Shown piece after piece: positions 55,362 through 64,000 of a DNA stretch of 64,000 nt; position 1 is the stretch's first letter; each line of letters begins with the position of its first letter. Under the pieces are notes generated by a model. It saw nothing but the letters and a program-made list of their open reading frames with translations. It was not told the origin of the DNA and did not search any database. The stretch lies in the IMG/VR virus record IMGVR_UViG_3300046694_000136, positions 170,504 through 234,503 of that record; one strand, 5' to 3'. Position numbers and translations under genes: made by a program. The DNA is from a virus.

Positions 55362-56309
55362 TTAAGCTGGGATGTATTCGAGAACAGGAACCCAAGACAC
55401 CCAAGCACCTGATGCAGCACCCGTAATTGCTCGAGGAAAAACCCCGGTCCAGTTACTGTTGGTTACCGAGAAATTTGCGGTGCCTTGAAAATGCTGTACC
55501 GCGACCAACGGGTAAGGAACACCTGCAACATCGTTCCAGCGGTTGACGGGGAACACAGCAGCATCCGCCGGATCAGCCGCCATAGACGCCATCATGGCCA
55601 TGGTGGACCACCACTCACACCCAGGGAAGGAAGAACGGTCAGCGACGCTCTGATCTGTGGGGAGTGTGCTGTTCTTTGGTAGACGCACCAAGAAACTGTC
55701 CGATCCAACGGTCACTACTTTCTTCTGGTTAACGGTTACAGGGATAGCTGGTTGCGCGGCTACTGTAGTCAGGTTAAATGGAGCAGCACCCGGACCATCT
55801 ACTCCGTAAGCCAGGCCTAAGTTATAGATCTGAGACCACGTGCAGGTACCCTGTGTACAGCAGATGTTGTTGGGCATGAACAAGATCTTGCCTTTGAACA
55901 CAAACTTGTACCAACCCGTCATCGTTCCGTCAGCAGGAGCACCGCCCAGCCCAGTTGCTGCAAGAGCAGTCCTTAACTGAGAGATGGTAAACAACTGAGC
56001 AACAGGAACGAACCCCATATACCCAGCGTTCCAATCCCCTCGCAAGACCGTATTACCTCCCGGCCCTGTCTTGGAGAAGTTCCCGTACAACATGCACTGG
56101 CTATGCTGTGTATTCGCTCCGGCTTTAATTGCCTCCAGCATGTAGTAACGAACACTTTGGTCAGGAACCGTAGTGTCGGTATACGTGATAGCTGAAGGAT
56201 CCAATACCGCTTTGGTACCTGGGAGTGTCGCTGTAGTAAATGCCGTATCGGACCAATAAAGGGTCAGACTATCAGCAGTCAATGCCGGCCAATCAATTTT
56301 GATGGACAT
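55362..56309 (-). CDS. FN3-like plus adhesin-like domain virion protein, 315 aa
   Basis: Same plan as its neighbours: N-terminal sandwich (IKIDWPALTADSLTLYWSDT, then YTDTTVPDQSVRYYML), linker GPGGNTVLRGDWNAGYMG, then one adhesin-like copy (WYKFVFKGKILFMPNNI). The domain end (SWVPVLEYI) departs slightly from GWRPVLE. Two adjacent cysteines (NICCTQGTC) are unusual in the set. AAGGAG precedes the start. Confidence 0.68.
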   Translation of the reverse strand: MSIKIDWPALTADSLTLYWSDTAFTTATLPGTKAVLDPSAITYTDTTVPDQSVRYYMLEAIKAGANTQHSQCMLYGNFSKTGPGGNTVLRGDWNAGYMGFVPVAQLFTISQLRTALAATGLGGAPADGTMTGWYKFVFKGKILFMPNNICCTQGTCTWSQIYNLGLAYGVDGPGAAPFNLTTVAAQPAIPVTVNQKKVVTVGSDSFLVRLPKNSTLPTDQSVADRSSFPGCEWWSTMAMMASMAADPADAAVFPVNRWNDVAGVPYPLVAVQHFQGTANFSVTNSNWTGVFPRAITGAASGAWVSWVPVLEYIPA

Positions 56310-56318
56310 GAGAGCTCC

Positions 56319-57263
56319 TTAAGCGTCGATCAGTTCCAGCACGGGCCACCAGCCGTATGACATGCCGTTCCACGTCGCGGCGGCGCGGTTAGCGATGCCT
56401 GTACGGTTAGCCGCCGAGTTACCACGGATCAGGTTGTTGGCGACGTTACCGGCCGCGATGCGTTCCTGGACAATGTTCCCGACTGTCACCCCTGTCAATC
56501 CCATACCAAGATCAGCTACAGTAGCTTGCTGAACGTTAGCCATGCGCTGTTGATCCGGGCAATACATCGACAACGGATAAACCAAGTCCATCCATTCGTT
56601 TGGCCATGTTTCCAGCGGTTCACCGATAGCCGGGGTCACTGGGTAGCGAGCCAAGGTATCGTCAAAGCCCGTCATGCAGCGCACACGGAACTGTTCACCA
56701 CCGATGGTAACTTTGGCACTCTGGTTGACGTTAGCGCCGGCATTGGAAGGGCCAGCGTTATCCACGCCGTATACCGCGCCTAAGTCATACAGTGTTTTCC
56801 AAGAAATACTCCCCACCAACGGTCCGTTAGGGACAAAGAGTACTTTGCCGTTACGGATCCATTTGTGCCAGATAGGACCTTGCTGGTTAACAACACCAAC
56901 GGTCATACCAATAGCTGCACGCAAGTCGTTGGTGTTGATGAGCTCACCGGGGGTCAGTGTCCCAAAGTAACCGTAGGTGAAGTCACCCATCTGGATCGCA
57001 GTAGGGCCAGGACCCTTCCGAGGAACAGCGCGGATAGGGATGTTGTCAGTACTTTGTTTATCGGCGCCCACGATGGTTTCGACTACGTAGTAGTACAGCG
57101 TGTCGCGAACAGTGGTGGGGTCGGTTAAGGTGGCTTCGTTGTTGGTCAGGGTAGCAATGGGGTTAGCCAAGTTAGCCCGATCAAGTTTGGAAGTACCGCG
57201 GTAAATCTTGGTGGTGAACGTACCCGGAGCATTCAGGTTAGTCCACGTCAGAATCGTATCCAT
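56319..57263 (-). CDS. FN3-like plus adhesin-like domain virion protein, 314 aa
   Basis: N-terminal sandwich (ILTWTNLNAPGTFTTKIYRG, then LTDPTTVRDTLYYYVV), linker GPGPTAIQMGDFTYGYFG, and one adhesin-like copy (WHKWIRNGKVLFVPNGPL ... RVRCMTG ... GWWPVLELI). Pairwise similarity to its two neighbours is strong in the sandwich and at the strand motifs and weak in the loops, which suggests loop diversification. AAGGAA precedes the start. Confidence 0.68.
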   Translation of the reverse strand: MDTILTWTNLNAPGTFTTKIYRGTSKLDRANLANPIATLTNNEATLTDPTTVRDTLYYYVVETIVGADKQSTDNIPIRAVPRKGPGPTAIQMGDFTYGYFGTLTPGELINTNDLRAAIGMTVGVVNQQGPIWHKWIRNGKVLFVPNGPLVGSISWKTLYDLGAVYGVDNAGPSNAGANVNQSAKVTIGGEQFRVRCMTGFDDTLARYPVTPAIGEPLETWPNEWMDLVYPLSMYCPDQQRMANVQQATVADLGMGLTGVTVGNIVQERIAAGNVANNLIRGNSAANRTGIANRAAATWNGMSYGWWPVLELIDA

Positions 57264-57274
57264 TTTTCAGTTCC

Positions 57275-58291
57275 TTAGGCAACGTATGACCCGGTGATAG
57301 TGAAAGCCTTAAGGCTAGGGGATTCAGACGTACCCCGAGGGGCCGCTACTTTAATCGCCTGATTAACAAAGCTGTAATTAGCTGTAGGTAAAGGAGAAGC
57401 CCAGTTCTTCTGTCTTAAACCAGCCACCTTTAAAGCGGCGTTACCGGTCCACTGACGAACTTCAGTGATGACCGGAGCAAAGGGACCCGGGGTCCGATAC
57501 AGTAGGGCGTACGGGTCTTTAGCCGCATCATCAGGGATCAGTTCCAATACTGGACGCCAGCCGTGGACGTTAGAGGTCCCGGAAAGCTTATCGGTCTTGA
57601 GAATGGTCCGAGCAGCCGCGATAATCTGTGAACTCGATGCGTCACCTCGAACAAAGCAACTGTTGACGTTAGTCGACAAAGTTTCCTGAACAAGGGTATC
57701 GGGACCCGATGAAGGAGAGATCCCGACAGCGGCATAAGGGAAGTTAGCAAACACCGGAGCGCCAACACCCCCGTTGGTGTCGTTAACCGCACGACCAAAC
57801 AACTGGTTCCATTCACCGGTGTAGATGCTACCGCCTGTGGTTGGGTCAGCTGGGTAGCCCTTTATCAATCGAGGCTTTAATACCCAGAGTTTCTGACCCT
57901 CGTACTTAGGCATCTGGATGTACTGATGCTTAGGCGTTGCAAGCGGGTACTTACCGCCATCCCTTGTTCCGTACACCAGTCCAGCCGCGTACAAATCAGC
58001 CCAAGAGATGTTAGAACGGAAAGGCATCTTCGCAACAAAGGTAACAACCCCGTTCCAGATAAACTTCAGCCACATGTTGCCGTTGGCTGCCGCTACTGCT
58101 GTAGGGTTGTCAGTACCCAGATAAAGACCCGCTTGTCCTGCTACCTGTGATGGCGAAAACAACTGAAGGTCAGTAACTTCACCAAAGTAACCCAGTGTTG
58201 CATCCCCAGCCACCAATGTCTTGGGACCGGGTCCTGAGTTAGCAATATAAACGCTTTTGCTCCCTGTAGTTAATAGTGCTTCAATAGGCAT
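57275..58291 (-). CDS. Adhesin-like domain virion protein with C-terminal beta domain, 338 aa
   Basis: Lacks the N-terminal sandwich: it starts close to the GPGPKTLVAGDATLGYFG linker, followed by one adhesin-like copy (WLKFIWNGVVTFVAKMPFRS ... YTGEWNQLFGRAV ... GWRPVLELIP). A C-terminal extension of about 80 residues is beta-rich and replaces the sandwich at the other end. GGAGGG precedes the start. Suggests domain shuffling within the gene cluster. Confidence 0.66.
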   Translation of the reverse strand: MPIEALLTTGSKSVYIANSGPGPKTLVAGDATLGYFGEVTDLQLFSPSQVAGQAGLYLGTDNPTAVAAANGNMWLKFIWNGVVTFVAKMPFRSNISWADLYAAGLVYGTRDGGKYPLATPKHQYIQMPKYEGQKLWVLKPRLIKGYPADPTTGGSIYTGEWNQLFGRAVNDTNGGVGAPVFANFPYAAVGISPSSGPDTLVQETLSTNVNSCFVRGDASSSQIIAAARTILKTDKLSGTSNVHGWRPVLELIPDDAAKDPYALLYRTPGPFAPVITEVRQWTGNAALKVAGLRQKNWASPLPTANYSFVNQAIKVAAPRGTSESPSLKAFTITGSYVA

Positions 58292-58304
58292 GAGATTCCC
58301 TCCA

Positions 58305-59573
58305 TTAGGGGACTAATTCAAGTACCGGTCTCCAGCCATAACCAGCGTGTGTGGTGTTAGCGATCTGGTACCATACGCCGCCAAATCCAGGATAGCCGCG
58401 AGTCGCCCAGCCACCATAGGACGCGTTGAACTCTTGGATAAGAGTCAGCTCGTTATTCCCCGTGCTACCGGTCCAGCCAATGTCGGTCATGGTGTAAGAA
58501 GCCCACGCATTCCCTATTGGGGTGTACTGGTTCGTAACCCTCGTGAAGTAGTCGTTGTACTCACCACCACCCACAGAACCAGGATCAGCTGTCAGGCCTG
58601 TCATCAGACGTACCTTATACGTCAAGCCACCAATAACAATCGTCTTCGTTCCCTTTACCGCCCCTAGTGCTTCTAACTGCTCGTGGGTGATATTGTTCCG
58701 AATAGACATCTTCGGCATGTAGAACGTCTTACCATTATCAATAAACTTAAGCCAAGGCGAGGTGTTGTTAGTCACTGTCCCCGGTACCAAGCCGATAGCA
58801 GCAGCCAAAGCAGTAGCGTTGATAAAGTCAGCCGCTAACACTTCGCCTTTGAACGGAGTAACAGGAACAGGCGGAGAGGTGCCCTTTTCATACAGCATAG
58901 GACGCCAACCAATAAAGAACCCTACGTCCTCTGGGTTGGTGTACCAAACCCCAGCGATGTTCGGCGGAGTAGTCCCCGGGTATTGAACACCGCGCAACGC
59001 ATGACCACCACCTTGACCACCCGCAATAACTTCTTTAACGTGAGACATTGCACCAGGAGTAGTCAGCTTATCCTCAGACCCTAGGGGAATCCCCAGCATG
59101 TGACTGTCGTAAGGACCCCAGTTCTCTTTTGTAACTGGAAGTTCTGCTACCCGCTCACCGTTATAGATGTTGTACATGTAACGGTTCCACTGCCCACCAC
59201 CGTTAGAGGGGGTACCAGGATCCAGACCTTGGCCAGCCATCCCCGTCATGAAATCAACGAGGAATGTTTTGCCGCCAAGAATAATTTCTTTGCCTTGCTG
59301 CGCTTGATCAATCGACGCCCAAGTCAATGCGTGTCGCAAAGGTTTCTTAGCAATGTAGATGTTGTACCCGTTATCCTCTACGAAGTGCAGCCATCCTGAT
59401 TCATTGTTAATGGCAGTACCAGCAGTTAACCCAATTCGTGTGGCTAAGGTAGTTCCATTGATAAAGTCTCTGGATCTAACTACGCCTTTAAACGGGGTAC
59501 CTGCGGGGAATGCTAAATCGTGATCATCTTGTTCCTCTGCGGACGGTCTTGAAGTTAAAAGAGCTTCTAGCAT
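58305..59573 (-). CDS. Adhesin-like virion protein with two domain copies, 422 aa
   Basis: The start is CAT at 59571-59573 (MLEALLTSRPS, matching MLEALLLKG of the gene at 51914), preceded by GGTGGG; the frame upstream of it is only open by chance. Two copies of the amplified domain follow, each with F-K-G-x-V, an IYIAKKPLRH or FYMPKMSIRN strand, FMTG or LMTG, GGGQWNRYMYNI or GGGEYNDYFTRV and GWRPML or GWRPVLEL. The N-terminal identity with the 51914 protein marks these two as a distinct subtype at the two ends of the cluster. Confidence 0.68.
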   Translation of the reverse strand: MLEALLTSRPSAEEQDDHDLAFPAGTPFKGVVRSRDFINGTTLATRIGLTAGTAINNESGWLHFVEDNGYNIYIAKKPLRHALTWASIDQAQQGKEIILGGKTFLVDFMTGMAGQGLDPGTPSNGGGQWNRYMYNIYNGERVAELPVTKENWGPYDSHMLGIPLGSEDKLTTPGAMSHVKEVIAGGQGGGHALRGVQYPGTTPPNIAGVWYTNPEDVGFFIGWRPMLYEKGTSPPVPVTPFKGEVLAADFINATALAAAIGLVPGTVTNNTSPWLKFIDNGKTFYMPKMSIRNNITHEQLEALGAVKGTKTIVIGGLTYKVRLMTGLTADPGSVGGGEYNDYFTRVTNQYTPIGNAWASYTMTDIGWTGSTGNNELTLIQEFNASYGGWATRGYPGFGGVWYQIANTTHAGYGWRPVLELVP

Positions 59574-59595
59574 AATACCCACCGAAAATATAAGA

Positions 59596-59636
59596 CGGGG
59601 GCTAACTGCACAGAAGCCTCCAAATGGAGGCCCCCG
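59596..59636 (-). terminator. Hairpin(s) between the fibre gene and the adhesin cluster
   Basis: GCCTCC pairs with GGAGGC (59616-59631) around AAAT, and an outer CGGGGG/CCCCCG pair (59596-59601 with 59631-59636) could form an alternative longer fold. On the minus strand the inner hairpin follows the fibre stop and is trailed by TTCTG. Likely attenuates transcription from the fibre gene into the cluster. Confidence 0.55.
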
Positions 59637-59647
59637 TGTATTAGCAG

Positions 59648-62600
59648 TTAAGGAACCACAGTACCCGCTGCACCAGTCCACTCCACACCATCCCAAGTGA
59701 AGGTGATGAAGGTACGGCTACCAGTCAGAGACGGAGGCGAACCGCCACCCCAAACCAGAGCAGTGGCACCGGTAGGAGCGAAGGTGATCGCACCCGTTGC
59801 ACCGTTGATCTTGAACACCAGGATCTTGCCACGAGCAGGAGCTTTCGGTCCGTCACTCAGGGTAATGGTCTTGGCAGTTGCAGTCGTGTTGGTCACAACA
59901 ACGAACTGGGTGGTCAAGGCATCGACGTTAGCGGTTGCAGTGAGGGTAGTGATCGCCAAGTCGTAGGTGTTGAACTCAATCCAAGCATTGTTCTTGTACA
60001 CGTACGTCTTGTTATCGACACCACCAGCAGGACCGGAGATACCCTGCGTGATGACCTGCCAGGTCTTATCACCTTTCCGAGCGTACAGGTTAGTGTCCGC
60101 TGGAACATCGGCGAAGCCAGGTACGAATGCGTTGATCTGTGCCTGAATCTTGCCGAAAGCAGTGATCACTGTATCCGCTGGAAGAATCGCACCACCAGTA
60201 GCAGTGGTGAGGCCTGTCAGCAGAGTTCCACGTACACGAGGTTGAGTGAAGTAGAGGTTGGTAGAACCCTCGATCACAGCATCCGAAGTACCAGGCGATG
60301 CAACCAGTGCGGTGTACTGAGTGCCGGTCCAGCGATACTGCACGTTGGTGTTAGTGGCGATGTAGATCTTGCCAGTTTCACCAGTCGCTGGGAACGCGGC
60401 CAAGTTGGCGAATTCCAACACGTCGTCAACATAGCTCGGGAGCTGGCTGGAAGGAATGAACCCACCTACCAGTGTTGCGACCGTGACACCCAGCGCAGTA
60501 GCAGGAACACCACCCAAGCTGCTGATGGTTGGAGGAATGAACTTGAACCAAGAGCCGTCGTCGTCACCGCTAACACGAGTACGCATGTACGTACCGCCGT
60601 CATCGGTAGGTTCTTCGATCCCTTTAGGGAAAGCCAGCTCGATCCACTCACCTTCGTTAGTCAGGCTACCTGCTTTCAACTGACGCACGTAGTACTTACC
60701 ATCGATCATGGCAGGCACTTCGTCAACAGGCAGCATGATCCACTCGTTACCGAGACGAACCACTTTACCAGCCGACAACTGTGGTGAGTTAACATCACCC
60801 GCTACCAGACGACCCCAGTACACCCAGCCACTAACAGCCGACTTGTAGTAGACCTTGAAGGTATCCGATACAGCCCAGTCACCGATGTTACCAGTGAAGC
60901 CAGCACCCGGCTCATCCACACCCGGTGGCAGAGTAATCCAGGACGAACCTTTCTCACCCTTATCACCTTTCTTGCCGATACCAATAGGACCAGGAACACC
61001 CTGAACACCCTGAGGACCACGTACCAGACCGATGTCGATCCACTTCCCGCCATCAGCAGCTGTCCAGATAGCCAGGTTGTTACCAACCAGATAACCATCA
61101 CCCAAGTTACCGGTAGGTTTATCAGCAGCCAGCTCAGCCAAGGTGTTATAAGCACCGAGGATAGAGATCGACTTACCGGCTTCACCTTGGATACCTTGGA
61201 TACCCTGTAGACCTTGCAGACCAGTGATGTCGAACGGACCAGCCCACTCGCCGTCGGTCAAGACATACAGCATCTTGTCGATGGTGGTGAAGTAGCCGTC
61301 GCCTTCAGCAGCGTTGATCGGCAGAGGGAGGAAGTTAGGGTGAGTTACGGTACCGCGTAGCTTGATACCCGTACCCATAGGACCAGTGTCACCACGAGCA
61401 CCTACCGGACCGCCGTCAATCCATTGCCCGTTGAGCGAGATCTGGATGTGCTTGTCCAGGTCGACATAAGCCTTACCCGGGTTCGCAATGGCATCTGGGA
61501 TAGTCGCATCTTCAGGAGTCAGGATCTTGATGATGGTGATCGAGGAACCGTTGGCGCCATCGTTACCATTTTGGCCATCTTCACCTTTGAAGGCACCCAG
61601 AGGGATCCAGTTACCACCGACGAACGCATACAGGGTGTTGGCATCCCGTACCGCATAAACGTCTTGCTCTGCTGGGGTCTCCGGCAAAGCAACAAAGGTA
61701 GCGACAGACCCTTTGATAATGACGTTAGTCCCGTTAGTCCCATTGGTACCTTTCAGCGAGATCAGGAACTCGTTTTCAGAACCACTGTGACCGTTAGCCA
61801 ACCAGAGTTGGTAAGTGGACTGACCACGGAACGGACCCACGTCTTTCCAGATGCTGGAAGTCAGGATGTGCAGGTGACCGTCGTCATTGGTGACGTAGCC
61901 ATCTTGCTCTTCTGGATTGACGATGTTACCCAGCTGACCAGCGTTGGCAACAGTACCTTTAACAGTCAGGTTCTGGCCACGAAGACCTTGAGGACCCGGC
62001 TCGGTCGACTTCAAGGAAGCCAGCCATTGTTGCAGGGTGCCCGGGAAGCCGTCGCTAACAGCCAGCTCGTAAGCGGACATGCCACCAACCGAACCGAGGT
62101 CAACGTATTGGTTTTCGGTAGTTACCCAGACATACAGGTGGCTACCAACGTACCACGCTTCTGCTTCATTACCCGGGGTAGGAAGCTGTCCTTCGGTCGG
62201 AACGGAGCCCTTCACAACGAAAGGACTACGAGCAGGACCCATTGGACCCGGATCACCTTTGGTGGTCGACTTCAGTGTATCGAGGAAGTCTTGCTCAGTA
62301 CCGGAGTTACCCTGACCCAACCAGATCTGGTAGTTCGACTTACCCACCAGGCTAGCCAAGAAGTCAGGCTGAGTACCCGAGTGACCGTTAGCCAACCAGA
62401 CTTGGTAAGCATCCTTACCTTCAGGACCTTCCAGACCGATGGATACCCACTCCGGCAGAGGAACGTCCTCAGGATCTTCAGGAGGAGTACCGTCACCGCT
62501 TGGGACCAACAGCCAGATGTCGCTTTTCCAGATGTACGCATCACCGACGGTTTGCGCAGCAGGAGAAGGCAGAGCCAGTCCATTAGGCCACGAACCCAAC

Positions 62601-63454
62601 AGGGTGATGCCACGAGGACCCAACAGGGAACCCGAATGTACCCACTCTGTTTCACTCCAGATGGAGATACCACCCTCAACGAAGTAAGCACTACCGTTCA
62701 GCAGGCCTTCCGTAGGGATAGCGTTCAGCTCAGCGAAGTTGTTCAGCGTACCGAGCAACTTGATGTTACCTACAGCGCCGTCAGCGCCCTTCAGGCTAGC
62801 CAGGAACTGTGCTTCAGTACCAACGTGGCCATTCGTCAGCCAAACGTCGTAGGCACTCTTACCGACCAGTTTGGTGAGCCATTGGGTTTCAGTACCGGTC
62901 TCGCCGTTTTCAACAGCAACCTCATAGGCACTTTTACCGTCGTCACCTTTCAGACCAATCGATACCCAACCATCCGGTTCAGGGATGAGCAACCAGATAT
63001 CCGACTTCCAGACATAGGCGTCACCTACGGTATTGGAAGCAGGAGCTGGCAGGTCCAAGTTGTCAGGCCATTTGCCGAGCAACGTAATACCACGAGGACC
63101 AAGCAATGAACCGGAGCTGGTCCACTCAGTCAGGTTCCAAACGCGCAGAGCGCCTTCGACGAAGTAGGCATCGCCTTTCTTCAGACCGACCGTTGGGATG
63201 GCATCCAGTTGAGCTTGGTTATCGAGAGTACCGATAACGTTGACCCCGTTCAGGATCAGTGCGCTGAATTCTTTCAGCAGGTAGCGGGTACGAGCATCCA
63301 GTACTCGCGCTTGGAAGTTAGCGGCGCCAGTGCCGTCGGACTTACCTTGTACCTTCACACCAGAGATCAGTGCGGGTAAGTGCTCGACCCAGACTTCCGC
63401 TTCTTCAATAGCCGGCAATTCGCCGGGTGTAACCGAATCATCTGTAATAGACAT
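59648..63454 (-). CDS. Collagen-like tail fibre protein, 1268 aa
   Basis: A very long modular fibre. After an N-terminal segment with a probable attachment role, it alternates three elements: short collagen-type G-x-y runs (GLQGLQGIQGIQGEAG, GPQGVQGVPGPIG), six copies of a roughly 25-residue repeat of type SAYxxWLxxGHxGTxxxFL (e.g. KSAYDVWLTNGHVGTEAQFL), and repeated small beta units with GDAYxVxxxLxVWxxxxW patterns. The C-terminal 330 residues contain the known fibre motif IPSSQLPSYVDDVLEF with ATGETGKIYIATNTN, and end in a beta domain likely to be the tip. Trimerises and recognises the host surface in related phages. AAGGA precedes the start. Confidence 0.9.
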   Translation of the reverse strand: MSITDDSVTPGELPAIEEAEVWVEHLPALISGVKVQGKSDGTGAANFQARVLDARTRYLLKEFSALILNGVNVIGTLDNQAQLDAIPTVGLKKGDAYFVEGALRVWNLTEWTSSGSLLGPRGITLLGKWPDNLDLPAPASNTVGDAYVWKSDIWLLIPEPDGWVSIGLKGDDGKSAYEVAVENGETGTETQWLTKLVGKSAYDVWLTNGHVGTEAQFLASLKGADGAVGNIKLLGTLNNFAELNAIPTEGLLNGSAYFVEGGISIWSETEWVHSGSLLGPRGITLLGSWPNGLALPSPAAQTVGDAYIWKSDIWLLVPSGDGTPPEDPEDVPLPEWVSIGLEGPEGKDAYQVWLANGHSGTQPDFLASLVGKSNYQIWLGQGNSGTEQDFLDTLKSTTKGDPGPMGPARSPFVVKGSVPTEGQLPTPGNEAEAWYVGSHLYVWVTTENQYVDLGSVGGMSAYELAVSDGFPGTLQQWLASLKSTEPGPQGLRGQNLTVKGTVANAGQLGNIVNPEEQDGYVTNDDGHLHILTSSIWKDVGPFRGQSTYQLWLANGHSGSENEFLISLKGTNGTNGTNVIIKGSVATFVALPETPAEQDVYAVRDANTLYAFVGGNWIPLGAFKGEDGQNGNDGANGSSITIIKILTPEDATIPDAIANPGKAYVDLDKHIQISLNGQWIDGGPVGARGDTGPMGTGIKLRGTVTHPNFLPLPINAAEGDGYFTTIDKMLYVLTDGEWAGPFDITGLQGLQGIQGIQGEAGKSISILGAYNTLAELAADKPTGNLGDGYLVGNNLAIWTAADGGKWIDIGLVRGPQGVQGVPGPIGIGKKGDKGEKGSSWITLPPGVDEPGAGFTGNIGDWAVSDTFKVYYKSAVSGWVYWGRLVAGDVNSPQLSAGKVVRLGNEWIMLPVDEVPAMIDGKYYVRQLKAGSLTNEGEWIELAFPKGIEEPTDDGGTYMRTRVSGDDDGSWFKFIPPTISSLGGVPATALGVTVATLVGGFIPSSQLPSYVDDVLEFANLAAFPATGETGKIYIATNTNVQYRWTGTQYTALVASPGTSDAVIEGSTNLYFTQPRVRGTLLTGLTTATGGAILPADTVITAFGKIQAQINAFVPGFADVPADTNLYARKGDKTWQVITQGISGPAGGVDNKTYVYKNNAWIEFNTYDLAITTLTATANVDALTTQFVVVTNTTATAKTITLSDGPKAPARGKILVFKINGATGAITFAPTGATALVWGGGSPPSLTGSRTFITFTWDGVEWTGAAGTVVP

Positions 63455-63471
63455 TGAGTGGTCCTTTGTCT

Positions 63472-64000
63472 TTAATAAGTAATGGTTCCGTCATAGCGGA
63501 AGACACCGTTGTACCGGTTAACTCCGTCATAAAGGGACTCAACAACCTGCAACACACCCCCAATGGTGCGAGAGTCAATCGTCACGAACGTTAAATCTTC
63601 GCTGACAGTGATCTCGCTGTTCTTCAGGATGAAGAGGCACTTTTCTTGGATCAGTTCTTTAAGAGCAGGAACGTTAACCTGCCCTTGCAGCATTACAACT
63701 GCTCCCACTGAGTCCTGTTCACTGGTTCCTAGGAAGTAAACCCCTTGGACCGTCTTGAGTTTCAGATCATCCTTGACGTGGGGTGTTTCATCTACTAGTT
63801 CGGCAGGACCGTGCTTAGCGTAGTCGGCAGGAAGATACTGTTGATCTGCACCCACCAGAATAGCTGGGGAGTCCACGTCAACATAATGAACGACTTGGCC
63901 CGACGGACCTTGGACCTTTCGGAAGTTGAAGAAGGTGGTGTTAGACAGTGTCAATGAAGACAGTTGGGCAACAAACTCAGGGTTGGAGCTATACCGCCGT
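63472..64000 (-). CDS. Virion-type protein, N-terminus beyond window edge
   Basis: The frame stays open to base 64000 without a start that has a ribosome site, so the true start lies outside the window; a TTG at 63954 is only an internal codon. The visible C-terminal 176 residues are mixed alpha/beta (YFLGTSEQDSVGAVVMLQGQ, LTFVTIDSRTIGGVLQVV) and end GVFRYDGTITY. It abuts the fibre gene by 17 bases and may be a fibre-attachment or baseplate protein by position. No family recognised. Confidence 0.6.
   Translation of the reverse strand, partial: RRYSSNPEFVAQLSSLTLSNTTFFNFRKVQGPSGQVVHYVDVDSPAILVGADQQYLPADYAKHGPAELVDETPHVKDDLKLKTVQGVYFLGTSEQDSVGAVVMLQGQVNVPALKELIQEKCLFILKNSEITVSEDLTFVTIDSRTIGGVLQVVESLYDGVNRYNGVFRYDGTITY

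Noticed and set aside
61424-63109. A 561-codon plus-strand open frame inside the fibre gene
   Set aside because: A by-product of the repetitive G/C-rich codons of the minus-strand fibre; it has no repeats of its own that make sense as protein and no ribosome site.
1-64000. tRNA genes, CRISPR arrays, insertion sequences, integrase or attachment sites
   Set aside because: No cloverleaf, regularly spaced repeats, transposase or recombinase signature was seen on either strand. The hairpins present are simple terminators. A covariance-model tRNA search would be the proper test.

Overview
The window is a contiguous piece of a large tailed-phage genome. The gene set points to a jumbo myovirus related to the phiKZ/EL/OBP group, most likely infecting Pseudomonas. 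Supporting signs are a phage-encoded GroEL-type chaperonin, an inner-head-type protein with G-T-E protease sites, a gpV-type central spike with a C-terminal HxH motif, and a repeated early-type promoter whose core (CTATATTAC) resembles the AT-rich early promoter I recall for phiKZ. Host and genus are inference. I see no tRNA, rRNA, CRISPR array, insertion sequence or integrase. Genes are packed tightly, often with ATGA or TAATG overlaps, and no stretch over 300 bases lacks a gene.

Layout. (1) Bases 1-4081 are virion genes: the end of one protein, a 963-residue beta-rich putative structural protein, a terminator hairpin, and on the minus strand the spike. (2) Bases 4132-15302 (plus strand) are a nucleic-acid block: a Rad50/SbcC-like ATPase with a zinc hook, a tandem pair of nucleotidyltransferase-fold proteins (one with catalytic acids, one without), a complete NAD-dependent DNA ligase, two large paralogous unknown proteins, RNase HI and a 2H phosphoesterase resembling the anti-CBASS protein Acb1. 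(3) Bases 15379-51848 (plus strand) hold about 65 mostly small genes, cut into transcription units by intrinsic terminators. Nine of the units start at a shared promoter motif, consensus near CTAYATTAYTAGTGTGAAT. They encode two GNAT acetyltransferases, two exported proteins, many small membrane proteins, a LemA-like protein with its membrane partner, a ParB-like protein, the chaperonin and several families of local paralogs. A minus-strand gene for a putative inner-head protein sits inside this block. (4) Bases 51914-64000 (minus strand) encode host-contact proteins: a 1268-residue collagen-like tail fibre, six genes carrying eight copies of one adhesin-like domain, a DUF1353 protein and a DUF4376-like fibre-associated protein.

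How it fits together. The plus-strand block looks like the immediate-early takeover region, with short genes, dedicated promoters and expanded paralog families. The ligase, RNase H and Rad50-like genes would serve replication, repair and recombination. The minus-strand genes are late virion genes. The most notable points for follow-up are the promoter regulon with its paired hairpins, the W-x-x-W module shared by at least seven early proteins, the Acb1-like protein, the active/inactive nucleotidyltransferase pair and the amplified adhesin domain array.
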